DNA of 64,000 nucleotides from Rugalucina vietnamica (lineage: Eukaryota; Mollusca; Bivalvia; Lucinida; Lucinidae), in contig OZ024874.1 in the NCBI GenBank assembly GCA_964017185.1, forward strand, positions 55,531,356 to 55,595,355, in the 5' to 3' direction. The notes under the pieces are model-generated. The model saw nothing but the letters and a program-made list of their open reading frames with translations. It did not search any database and had not been told where the DNA came from. The translations under genes were made by a program, and so were the position numbers. Shown here piece after piece: positions 22,670 to 34,900 of this stretch. Numbering within the stretch: position 1 is the stretch's first letter; every line of letters begins with the position of its first letter.

Positions 22670-23791
22670 TCTTGTTATGTCGGAAAATAGCGTTTGTAGC
22701 TAATGTTATTTATTGTACTAAAGTAAGAATCGATGCAATTAAATTTAAAGTCCCAACATAGACACCAGGTAGGAAAGAAAACCAACGAAAAATAAAGTTT
22801 CTTGTATATTGTACCTTTAACTTTTAAGTGATGCATTCTGTTATATATTCATCAAAAGAAGTTTTGCGCCAGTTAATACTTTTCTCATTTTAAAATAATG
22901 TTTAGTATACATCTTTTTCAAATGAAATTTTAAAACTTGATACTATCTAAAAGGACTGGACTTCATGAATAGCATAGCAATATTTGTTCTTGAAAAGATT
23001 AAGTAAAATGTGCAAAAATGCATGTTTTTGAAAACACCAAAATTTGGGATGCTGTAAAAAGCCCACACATTTATTTCTGGGCCTCCAAACCTAAATTCGT
23101 TTCACATCCGAAAGCAATCATTTCAAGCAAAACAAAAACAAAATGAGAAATGATTTTTTTTTTGACAAAAATGCTATTTTTGACCAAAAATAACGATTTT
23201 TGAGATTTTGTTTAAATTCTCAAATAAAGCTTAGTAATTCATCTCTACAATAAAATGGGTGGTTGTTGTTTTTGTCATCAAACACAGCATGTAGCATCCC
23301 CTTAATTGCTATACTGAAGGTACTGCTTCATCCGAATCCCGACTCTTTGAAAAGCTGCATATCAAACAAATGCTTAAGTAATATCTTTGACATGAGATCG
23401 CATTTATTAGAAAGAAACTATGCGGGAGGTTTTGATGTCAAAACATCTTATATTGATCCAAAATTCAAATGCATACTGATTGTACTCATTTTCTGCAATA
23501 TTTATGACATTTTTTACAAAAAAAGAAAATGCATTTTTTATAACATGCATTTTTAGCAAAATTTTGAGATTTTTCAAATTGTTATTTGGCTTTATCATTT
23601 GTTATGGATCTCTTATGTATAAATTTGAAAACAAAAATATATTCTGAACACTGTTGCATTTTGAGTAGAATTGACGATTTTAATATTTTCAGTATTTACA
23701 GAAAATGGGAATTTTCATTTTTCTTAAAATCGTTTCCGCATTATTATTTTTTGGTCTTATCACACACTTATCAAACTCATTCAGACTGTGC
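22670..23791. other. AT-rich intergenic sequence
   Basis: No gene is recognised. Short open stretches here have low-complexity composition and no motif. Confidence 0.4.
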
Positions 23792-23946
23792 AAATAGGCG
23801 GCCACTCAGTTACCTTAACCTTACTTAAACTATGAAAACGCACATAAGATGCAAACAGCACAAAAATTCAACACCAAAACATAAAACAATAAGAACCACA
23901 ACAGAAGTATTTTCTTGGAACGATCAGGAATATAAAATTACTGGCG
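23792..23946 (-). mobile_element. Internal fragment of RT-bearing family
   Basis: The minus-strand match runs from 'ccagtaattttatattcctg' to 'gtaactgagtggccgcctat' and lacks the usual 3' end. A short plus-strand match ('aactaagtggccgcctatta') lies at about 24007-24026. Confidence 0.7.
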
Positions 23947-24026
23947 ATTTGTATTTTAACGATTTGTAATGCAGCATTTTTTCATAAACATAGTTAAGTT
24001 CGGATAACTAAGTGGCCGCCTATTAC

Positions 24027-24250
24027 TGAGCCTGTGCGTGAGAAAACCAACAATTTTTGTTTCGACCAGGTTCAACACAAACCAGGCTGTACAGCCACAG
24101 AAGCAAGCTAGAAATTTGAGATTTTGGATATAAGAAGAAAAGGGATTGTACTATCTGTGAAGCGAAACAAAGGCGCTGATCAGCTTCGAAGCTGATCTGC
24201 GCCTTTGTTTTCACCTATGCAGATTGTAGGTTTTCCCATGCGGCGGCTCA
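24027..24250. mobile_element. Hairpin MITE, GAGCCGCC family
   Basis: The element is bounded by TGAGCC...GAGAAAACCAACAA and its complement TTTTCCCATGCGGCGGCTCA. It contains an inner hairpin 'aaacaaaggcgctgatcagc'/'gctgatctgcgcctttgttt'. Six more copies lie at 52130, 53697, 54107, 57176, 57931 and 63517. Confidence 0.85.
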
Positions 24251-24554
24251 TTTGTTAGAATTTTTAAATGAAGACTGAACTAGCCAACTTAATATGGGGG
24301 GCGGGGTGGCTTCTGGTTTACTTGGGTCCATAAAACACATTTATGTATGTCCTGGTCATTTTATGTTCGTTTCTATGACGTGTTTCGTTTTGAATGCTCG
24401 TAGATGGTGTTGCTTTCAACACTGTGCTCAACTTACATTGATTTGGACTTTTCAATTACAGATAACATGAATGATCATTTTAAAAGTACATAATTAATTA
24501 CTAAAGCAACATGATATACATGAATTTGTATTTGTTACGATCATACTTGTACTA

Positions 24555-25979
24555 CTTCTACGAAACGCAGTTTCTAAATCTTATCGCAGACACTATGAAT
24601 TGATGTCCAAATTTAATGTTAGGCTAAAGACACTTTCACGCGAGGGCCTTTCGGAACCAAAAGGTTTACAAATTTAAGAAACTTATACGAAGGAATGATT
24701 TTTCTTTTCAATTCAGAAAAAAATCATTACACGTTACAGACGTAAAGGATATAACTAAAATGTTATACGACAGTCTGCATGCTTAGTTTTAAAACCAATC
24801 ATGAATATTTACATTTTAATTGCAATCGCCCTAGATGAAAGTATCTTTCTTGATGTTCTTCATTTCCCAATGAAAACATTAAGTCACGTGATCTAGAGGC
24901 CACGCCTATGAGCGGGGCGACGTCAAAACCCGTCCAGTGACGTTGTTTGTTTACTCTTGTTGTCGTGACGTTGGTTGCGTATCGCCATGACGTTAGGCGC
25001 GAAAATTTGACGTTTTGGCTGTTCCAAAATTACGTTAAGTCGGATTTAATGTCAAATAACATGAAAATGAGCGGTGATATGTATAATTAAAAATCTGTTA
25101 CTTGATTGATAATATAAGATGTAAATATAAGTATTGAAATTCAGATTTTAGCTTTCACTGGATGATGAAAAACATTAGCTGTTTTAATGTCTCCGAGAAG
25201 CCCTTCGGGCTTCACAGACATTAAAACAGCCTAATGTTTTTCATCATCCAGTGAAAGCTAAAATCTGAATTTCAATCCTTAATTGATAACTATGCTGCCT
25301 TCTTTATTTGCACACCGGTGGGTCGGGCGTCAGACTCTATGATGGCCCCGAAATAAAGCTATTCATTTTAGTTGATTGGGGCCGAAGCTTCCTGTCTGTT
25401 GCTTGGCCCACCGGGGTTCAACTGGTGTTTTTCTTTTGTTCCAGAGTTAGTAAGTTATTGGGCGCCCAGGGATCTCCATCGTCGGACAGCTTACTCTATC
25501 TGTGAGTCCTCGGTTTTGATTCATCATGGAGTTTATCATGATTTATTTGTTTGTCCATGATGATTCATTGACTAGTTAGAGATTCACCACGAGGACCGAA
25601 CAACTAATTAAATGTTGTGAACCATTGCAGAAGCTGATGGTGAGGTTAGGTACCTGTAAAACCGGTTTAAGCCCACCAGTAATTTTATATTACTGATCGT
25701 TCCAAGGCGATACTTCTGTGGTGGTTCTTTTTGTTTTATGTCTTGGTGTTTAAAATTTTTCTGTGCTGTTGACGCCTTATGTATGTTTTCATAATTTTAG
25801 CTAAGTTTTGGCAACTGAGTTGCCACCTATTGGGAAAATAGCTGCTCATTCGGCTTACGATACATTTTCATGGTATAAGTACCTGATTGTTAATTTAGTT
25901 TTTTCCCACCTCGGTTTTTGGAGCGGTAATCTTTTTCTGATTGCACCTTTTTTTGATCGTTGCCTACTTGTACCTTTCC
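24555..25979 (+). mobile_element. RT-bearing family copy interrupted by a hairpin element
   Basis: The 5' part (24555-24808) encodes a degraded C-terminal RT segment (LSEP, VYKFKK-like). The 3' part (about 25280-25979) is the most complete 3' region of the family here. About 470 bp (24809-25279) of unrelated sequence splits the two. The copy is broken. Confidence 0.75.
24809..25279. mobile_element. Insertion with terminal hairpin
   Basis: It is absent from the related minus-strand copy near 31265-31290. It ends in a strong hairpin (25135-25275) with arms 'attgaaattcagattttagc' and its complement and a GCCCTTCGGGC tip. Its left part is richer in CG and ACGTCA motifs. Its exact left limit is uncertain. 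Confidence 0.65.
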
Positions 25980-26134
25980 ATAATTATATAGATCTAGTAA
26001 TATGTGTCCAGTGCAAACACCTGTTTGAAAAAGGAGACATTCATTCAAGCTAAGCATTAACGCCAGTCGTGTATTAAACAAATACAATCAACAGAAAATA
26101 ACGAAACATGGCGTCAGAATCAACACTTCTGCAT

Positions 26135-26766
26135 TCAGTTAGATGATAATTGTTTCAATGATAAACAAATATCATTCAGTCTTTTCATTATATCGCTTAC
26201 ACACCTTATATTGCCAGATGCAGTGTGAATAAGTTCCAGTCTCATCTGTTCCGTTTGTAGTTTTTCTAGGGTTAATTTTACTTTGTCCTTTTCGTCCAGA
26301 CAGCTGTAAGCATCAATAAGTACTTCTAGTGTGTCGGAGATAAACGTGTTTGCTGGAATAGCTATGTTCATAGCTTCGGCTGATTTCAAAATCGTCTTGG
26401 ATAGTTTAACTGCAATATCATTGTTTCCATTCTTTTGTTGCGCTTTTGCCAAATGCATCAATGTCTCGATATGTGCAGGCCCATCTTCACATATTCCTTT
26501 ATACATTTCTGCTGCTTCCTCCAATATTTTACATGCTTCATGATATTTTCCTTGCGATAATCTAACTTTTCCTAGTGTATAATATGTAAGGCTCTCTGCT
26601 CCTTTATGTGGTGGATCATCTTCATCTAGTTTTTGCATGGCATCCTTTAACAAAGCGTTTGCTGTGGGGTAATCTTTCATAGCTCGACAAACATTTGCGC
26701 TGTTGCTCAGAGAATACACAAGTGACCATATGGGCGTGCCCTTGGCATTCCTTTTAATATCTAGAG
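26135..26766 (-). CDS. Second terminal TPR exon (alternative last exon or third paralogue)
   Basis: This open minus-strand exon encodes about 210 residues that align without gaps to gene 2's last exon (28341-28960) at roughly half identical residues: WSLVYSLSNSANV against WSLVYSMSNIANI, then PHKGA, LSQGKYHEA, HLAKAQQK and NTFISDTLEVL. A phase-1 acceptor (ATAAG|CT or CTCTAG|AT) fits the exon 9 donor of gene 2. A stop ends it at 26135-26137. The preserved frame despite strong divergence argues for selection. No other upstream exons lie between 26.8 and 28.3 kb, so it is either spliced to gene 2 as an alternative end or is the tail of a lost paralogue. Confidence 0.75.
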
Positions 26767-27261
26767 CTTATAAATAGAACAATCATTTGCATAAAAACCC
26801 TGAAAACATAGATATATTCGTGCGTATGTACGAAAGTTGCATTTGCCACCAGAATCGTGAAAAACTGTCTTAGATTGTTTCGTAAACAAAACATAACGCA
26901 TTAAACTGACATTTTTGTTAGTTTTAGCTTTTTTTCTTTTTTATATTTTGATTTGTGAAATATATAAACTGCATCTTTAGATCATTTACAATTCGTTCTA
27001 ATTCTAAAATAAGGACGAAAAATTGGCTGAGTTTGGTAAAATTTATTAATGGATTTACTATGTGTAAAATTAGTCAATCATGTAATCAATAAAAAATAAA
27101 GCTATAATGAAACAATTACCTGACAATTGCAAAAGAAAAGCAAAGTTATACATTTTATCTTTCTTTTAAAGAACTAGAGGAAATATCAAACAACACTAGA
27201 AAATCAGAACATAATCTGAAAACAAAGCCATCCGATTATTCCTTCAAGACCAAACTGAAGT
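26767..27261. other. AT-rich spacer
   Basis: No coding or repeat signal was recognised. In the minus-strand direction it would be intron before the exon at 26135-26766. Confidence 0.4.
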
Positions 27262-27441
27262 ATAAAAGGTTGGGTTTTTTTATTCATTCCCCGAGAAAAA
27301 CCACCTGGCACACCCGCAAGCAGAACTTGGCTTGTCTCACATGTGGCCAGTACGGGGCTCGAACCTACACCAGACACAGCGGTGAAATGATCGAGTGATT
27401 AAGAAACAGCGTTCTTAACCGCTCGGCCATGGGGGCCGCTC
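27262..27441 (-). mobile_element. tRNA-Leu/Ser-like SINE
   Basis: On the minus strand a tRNA-like head (about 27440 to 27345) has an A box TGGCCGAGCGG and a B box GGTTCGAGCCC. Between them lies a long arm rather than a clean cloverleaf. A conserved-looking tail 'gtgtgccaggtggtttttct' and an A-rich end follow. This is the layout of molluscan tRNA-derived SINEs; the family name is not assigned. Confidence 0.8.
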
Positions 27442-28340
27442 AAACAGTTGAATAAGAAATCTATTTAGACCAAACTGTCAATAAAGCTGTTACGTCTCCA
27501 CTGTGTACAATACCCTGAACAGCCAATAGGCTACTCTGATTGACTAGAAGAAAAGTTGTTTGCAAATAAATTTGTATTCTGTATTCTATAAATCTCAGCA
27601 GCATATTCCGGATTACAGGTATTACAGGTACAGGAAGCTATCATGCACCATGTATTGTATATGATCAGACATATTTATTTAAATATGCATGAAGTGCATG
27701 CATGTATCTCTGCAAAGGAGTATTTACAAATGATACACTTAAGAGTATCTGACAATAATAATCGGTTATTACAAAACACATTAGCCACTGACCATAAGCA
27801 GACAGTAGGAGATACGTGCAGACATTGAATATGTACAACAATATCACACGGGTGGAACTGTGAGGAAAGGTGGAAAAAAGCTAAGCGTTTCAAGAAGTAA
27901 AATCTGTCTGACACTAAGAGGCGTATTATTACTCTAGGGGCTAGATGTTTCGTATTGTACATGTATGTCAGAAAAGCCAATGAAAAGTACCTCTTGCATG
28001 TATTTTGCCATGTCCACCATGTTTTAAATGTTTTAATCTTGATAATATTTAAGGGTGGTAGACACCCTAGCCCATTGAGCAACTACATACATCTACTTGG
28101 AATAAATTGTGTTGCAAACACATGTTCTGTTCTATATTCTCTAGTTTTCCGTATGGTTTTAACTTTGGGGATCACGTCTTTCCATTTACTCATATACATA
28201 AAGGTTAGAGTAAAATGTAAAAGGGGCACAAAAAGTGACCAAGATTTTAATGCCTGGTCTCTTTTCTTAACTTTTCTCACTCACCAAGAAACTTTCCATC
28301 CAAATATCTCGGTGTCTATTCTGTTTTCATTCTGTTTTCA

Positions 28341-28960
28341 TTATGACTGTTGAAGTGATAAATGAATGTCACCGAGTTTTGATGTTATTTCTTTAACACG
28401 CTTAACATTACTAGAACCCATATAGATACGTTCTTGTCTCAACAGTTCTGACTGCAGGAGCTCTTTTGTTAGTTTTACCCTCTCACTGTCTCCCATCTTA
28501 CTATATATATCTACTAATACCTCCAGTACCTCAGATATAAATGTATTAGTAGGCATAGCCATATTGGTTGCCTCTGATAAAGCTATCACCTTCTTTGCAA
28601 GTTTTTCCGCAAATATGTGGTTACCCATTTTCTGCTGCGCTTTTGCAAGATGCATCATTGATTCAACATGGGCTACTCCGTTTGCACATATTTCTTTTCT
28701 CATTGCAGCTGCTTTTTCAAACATTGCAGATGCCTCTTTATACTTTCCTTGGGACATCAATACTTTGCCGCACGAGTCGTATGTAACACTAACGGCACCT
28801 TTGTGTGGACTTTCTTCTTCGTTTAATTTTTCTATTGCTTGCTCCAATAGAGATTTTGCTTGAGAATAAAGCTTCATGCTGCGGTAGATGTTGGCAATGT
28901 TGCTCATGGAATAAACAAGTGACCAAGTGGGTGTGGAAGATTTCTTTTTAATTTCCAATC
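28341..28960 (-). CDS. Gene 2 exon 10: terminal TPR exon
   Basis: The acceptor TTTTCAG|GA joins exon 9 to give TEGLEIKKK. The exon encodes 205 complete residues with TPR-like helices and stops with TAA at 28341-28343. It is the close relative of the exon at 26135-26766. Confidence 0.88.
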
Positions 28961-31900
28961 CTGAAAACAGACGGCAAGTTTAGAGATGTCATATATTTTT
29001 GTCTGCATACTAATGGTAAACTGGCAAGCCTGTCAAGATTCGGGTGACGATGGTTTCCAGCTTATACTAATGGCTGCTGTTCAACATAGAAAAGTGATTA
29101 AGCAGCGTGTATGTACTAGCATGATAACAGAAAGAAGAAATGCAAACTGCTTCACAAACAGAACTGAGAAAGTACTAAAGCGTAAGTAGTAAAAAGCTGA
29201 TTTATTAATATGACAATTTACAAACTGTTCACCTTCAGTGTAATATTTCAAAGCTTGCTCATGGTCTCCCATCAAATCGAACATAAGGCCAATATTATTC
29301 TTGGTGGCCCCGACTCCATGGTGATCTTTACCCTGTGTAAGCTCTCGTCGTCTAAGGCTTTCAAAGAAGTATCGCTTTGCTTCATCAAAGTTGCCTGTAA
29401 TCATATCCCTAACAATGTTAAATGTTATGTTCACTGAAGAAGTTATATGTCTGGGACAATATCTGGCCGTGAGTTAAGCATGGAAAGGTACAAGTAGGCA
29501 ATGATCAGGAAAAGGCGCAATCAAAAAGAAATTCTCACTCCAAAAACCGAGGAGGGAAAAAACAAATTGACAGTTAGGTACTTATACTTAGAGAACATGC
29601 TTTATCATGGATTTCAAATATGAGCATTACAAGATTCGGTATACAGTATAAATATGCTTATAATGGTTGCAATATTAGAGATGAAATATTGACTAGTGCT
29701 CAAATAATAGTTTCACAATGAATTTCTTCCTGACTCGAGAAATTTAGAAAGTAAGTATTAGTGTAAATGATACAGCGCAAGAGTGAACAAAAAGGTATGC
29801 TTACCCATAGCATTATGCACGATTCCCAACGAATTAAATGTCTGGAATGCCAGTGGTGTGCGATCAGTCTTCAAGTGTAAGTGAATGTCAAAGGCCTCTT
29901 TCAAATACCTGTGGATAGATTCGATGATTAAAACAGTTGGGCTTAGTTCAAAGTATGTTTGCTTACCTGTAATGTTTGAAGGGATGATAATGGGAATTTT
30001 GATAAGGTACAAGTAGGCAATGATCAGGATATGGCACAATCAGAAAGAAATTCCCACTCCATATACCGAGGGTGGGAAAAACTAAAATGACACTTAGGTA
30101 CCTATACCAGGAAAACATATAGTAAGCCGAGTGAGCAGCTATTCCCCAATAGGCGGCCACTCAGTTACCTGAACTGAACTAAAATATGAAAACGTACATA
30201 AGGCTCAAACAGCACAAAAATTCGACTCTAAAACACATAACAATTAGAACCACAACAGAAGTATCGCCTTGGAACGATCGGTAATATAAAATTACTGGGG
30301 GGGGGGCTTAAACCGGTTTTACAGGGCCCTAACCTCACCCTCATCCTCTGATTTAAACATATTTTATTGCTTAACATACATACATGTACAAGCAAAAGGG
30401 TCGGGCCACAAGTTCTTTCAACCTTAGTTACGGCCCTTCCCGACAACGAAAATAACATTGTAAGCAATAATACAGATGGCGTTCTCATAGTCATGTATTA
30501 AGGTTATAATGAGGATAATACTGAAGTAGGAAAGAGTAGATGTATTCAGAATGATATTAATAATAATAATAATAAACGAAGAAGAAGAAGAAGAAGAAGA
30601 GGAAGAAAAAAGATGGGGCTAAAGTGTAGACCATCAAACATATAACATCTTAATTGAATTATACAACACATAGTTCATAAATGTAAGCCTTGAATATTTT
30701 AAAAACGATTTGTTTCCCTGATGTATTCATGTACGCTACTGAAAATTATTATGTTCTCTTCAATTGATAGAGCATCTCGGCCTCTAAGAAGTGTGTCTAA
30801 ATTCAAAAGATGGAAGCTGTGTGTGTTTCGAAAGAGTTTACGACGTTCATTTAAGTATTTACGACAACTGAAAAAGTAATTTCGGCGTCCTCTCCTTCGA
30901 AGCCACAATCACATCCTCTGCAGTGGTTCACAACATTTAGTTAGTTGTTCGGTCCTCGTGGTAAATCTCTAACTCGTTAATGAATTATCAAGGACAAACG
31001 AATAAATCATGGTAATCACAGTGACGAATCAAAAGCGAGGACTCAACAGATTCAGTAAGCTGTCCGACGATGGAGATCCCCGGGCGCCGAATAACTTACT
31101 GAAACCCGGAGCAAAAGAAAAACACCAGTTGAACCCCGGTGGGCCAAGCAACAGTCGAGAAGCTCCGGCCCCAACCAACTAAAATGAATAGCTTTATGTC
31201 GGGACCATCATAGAGTCTCACGCCCGACCCACCGGCGTGCAATTAAAGAAGGCAGCATATTTATCAACCATGATTAGATTAAAAACTAAGCATGCAGACT
31301 GTCGCATAACATTCAAGTTATAACCTATTCGTCTGTAACGTAATGATTTTTCTTAACTGAAAAGAAAAGTCATTCGTTCCTATAAAGTTCTTAAATTTGT
31401 AACCAAGTCACCATAAAATTCTGGTTCCGAAAGGCCCTCACGTAAAAGCGTCTTTAGCCCAACATTAAATTTGGAAACCAACACATAGTGTCTGCAATAA
31501 AATTTAGTTAATGATGCCGATAGCCCTGCTGGAGAAGTTTGGCTGTTAAACATTTATTTCGCGCGTTGAAGTCCGCTACATGATTGCAGACTCTAGCAAA
31601 CCTAGTAAGTTGCGAAATGTATACAACATACGAAGCACGGCTAGGAACGTCACCATCCAAAAACGGAAAATTCAAGATACATCAAAATCAAAGTCATCAA
31701 AACACTCTATATCAAAATCAAAGTCATCAAAACACTCATTGGGCCCCCGTCCATTTGGGCATAAGAGAAATAGATGGGCTGCTTGTGTCTCCAGGCAAAG
31801 CTTCGAAGCTGACCGGCCATCTGATTATTGGTTAACCAGTATGAGCCTGCCCAGGAAACGTGTCTAGTCAAACCATCCATATATATAAGCATTATTGGCT

Positions 31901-34900
31901 TAGTTGGGTGGTTATATTAAAAGAAACACATTTTGAGTGTCATGACACCCTATTGTTGGGTAAAAGTCCCATTATGACCATTGCTGTTGCCTTGGACGTA
32001 AAGCATCATTTCAAACAAAATCAAAACACTCCTGTTCAATAGTAATTATTATTCGAGAACACATCCTGTATTCTTGCTTGGGTATTGTATAAAGCCAGTA
32101 TGCAATGACTTTGTTTTAGAGGGTGACTCAGTTAATATGGCCAATCTTCCCTGAGACCTTCCCTGAGACCCTCTTGCTTTACCATAAAGCCTGCGCAAAA
32201 CATTACTTTGTGCTCACGTACTTTATGCTATCGACATATCTGCCTCTTGTGTAAAGATTATAACCATAACGTTGATAGACTGTTGCCAGTTGAAGTGTTT
32301 TCTCTCCATCTATAAGAAGTTCCAATGCCTTACTGTAGCTCTCTCCTCCTGTTGTAAACTCACCCTGAAATAAATTGAAAGGACTAACAGGAAAACGAAA
32401 TGAAGACGTTTGTATCATTGTTGAAGGCGTCATAATGTCTGAGAGGACACTTGATATAATGAGAGGAAGAAACGATTATCCTTTATAGAATATCATAGAA
32501 TACACTCGTATATGGAACTAACCAGTAAACATGCTAATTTTATCCCTTTTATATTTCTTTAAAGACACATTTTGGGTTGTATAACATCCTTATGACTATG
32601 AGCATATAACAGATAAAAATCCAAAGGAGATAAATGGATTTCTCATTGGCAGATACAAATAAAGATGATATTATGATCAATGAATTAGAAGCCGTGAAAT
32701 ACACAGCGCGAGAACATAGTATGCCTACCTTTGCGTTTGTGAACATGCTGCCAATTGCAATGTGCACTGTTGCCATATCTCTTGATCTACCATAGTGGTT
32801 AGCTAAGTCCAAACAGCCATCGTAAAATCGCTGACTTTCTTCTGTAATACAGTTTAATCAGTGGCAATTATAATTAATAAAATATAAAGGTTTGATAGAT
32901 AGATCTACTAATTAAAAAAAATCATTTTAGATAAACAGGTTTGGAGATTTTTGTATCATTTTCCGATTTAAGTTTGTCTGTATAAAGAAATGGAAGAAAA
33001 AGGGTAACCCTTATTTTTGGGAAATGAAAGGAACACAATCTTATAAATTTTATACCCAAAGAGAAATTTAATACTTTTTGAATGGGAAAAAAGTTAAATG
33101 TTACATATTTACGTCATGGATTTCTTTAAGCTTGTTAACCTGTTCCTATCAAACAAATATGACTTAATGAATACAAGCTTATACACTGCACTAAGCGCAG
33201 TAAATTACACTATCAAATGTCTCTATTTCGTTATTTAAATTATCAATCTTAGGCCATCTTCAAACTTACTAGGCATAAATCTTTCAATGAGTTCTGTACA
33301 GTCAGCAGCAACTTTAATGAAGTATGGATATGTTTCATTTGTAGAATGGTACACCTCTGTTAGAAGCTTCTGAAGGTTTGGTTGTTCTTGACTGAACTGT
33401 GACAAAGCCTTGGCATACTCCTCGGTTCCAAGTTGGCTGCACAGTGTTTTCATGACTTTCACAAAAGTTATGCAGTATCGTCTTCTAACCTCTGAAAACA
33501 GTATAATATAGATTAAAACAGGGTCACCATCAGGGTTTGCTACACATTCGTTTTATCGAGTCTTTATTCCTTTCATATTTAATGCGATAATGCCAATTTC
33601 AACTGCTTCTAACTGCAAATATATTTCGAAATCTGTGACACTTTGACAACAGAAAAAATGTTTACACTTGCTCCCACGATTGACAGAGATTGGTTGAGGC
33701 TTTCTCATTTGAATTGAATACTTGTATATAAACAATTTGAATTAATGAACAACTGTCTATTCACCATCTTCCAGAAACTGCATTTTTCAAAATCACACTT
33801 TTATGAAAGACCTTAATAAAAATATTACCATGTCAATATTTTGCATTACATAAGTCTTAAACAGTGCCACAAAAATTTTAAAAATCGGTTAACAAATAAA
33901 AAATTTATGCAAAAAAAAATTTGAATGGGGCTTTTTTCCATTGCAAAAATGTCAGCAAGGGAAGTAATATTTTTCCCGGAAAATTTCTAAATTGGTTATT
34001 TTTCATTTGAAATTCACCAAACCAAAACAAAATTGTATTTAATGTATAGCTGAGCGCCAAACTTTTTTTTTTCCACAGACTTGCTTGATTTTCAATTTGA
34101 ATGTGTTTGGATTACCTCCCTTGCACATGCAAATTGCCTATTCAAAATAGTTTTCTTGTGGTGCCTCAGAAAAGTGAGATTTTGAAAAATGCAGTTTCTA
34201 AAAGATGATGTACAGACAGTCCTACCTAAACCTGGGCCTTAATTGATATAAAGGACTAAAAAAAGTATCAAACAAATCAAAATCAATAAAGAGGATCAAG
34301 TACCCAATGATCAGGAAAAGGTGGAATCAGAGAGAAATACCTGGCAAGTCTTTGATTGTGTTATAAACATCGAGGCACTCTCTTAAGATGCCCTGTATAT
34401 CAAACCTCCTCGTGTTAGCATCGTGGGTGATCATGCTACGAGTTCTGTAGTATACGAGGGATTCTGCCTTGGCAACTGCAACTGTTCTGTGATCTGGCGA
34501 CAAAAATGTATGCCTAAATGTTCAGTCAGTGATGGCGGTTATATGCAGTTTTTAATTAAAATAAGTTATTAGTAGATATTATTTTCATGCGGGTTGTCGA
34601 TTACTGAAATTGCTTAGGAAATGTAGATCAATGAAGCCCGTCTACACCACATTAACCAATAGAATCGTTCCCTTCCGTTATAGTTCTGACTTCGGGTAAA
34701 GTTCACTCTGCTCTAAAGAGTATCCTTGGCAAATGTATCAATGATGGCCAAATGGTATATAAACACGATTATAGAAAGTAGCATTAATGCTACAATATCA
34801 TTAGATGAGGGTTCAATATAGTCGTGAATTACACAAAACTTACAGCTGTATATTTTATGTAAGAACAAAAAATAATCACGGTAAGTTTATGAAAAAAAAT

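Noticed and set aside
27675-28353. Open frames of 130-135 codons on both strands just downstream of gene 2
   Set aside because: They overlap each other, have no recognised domain, and lie in the probable 3'UTR or spacer; composition looks like chance.
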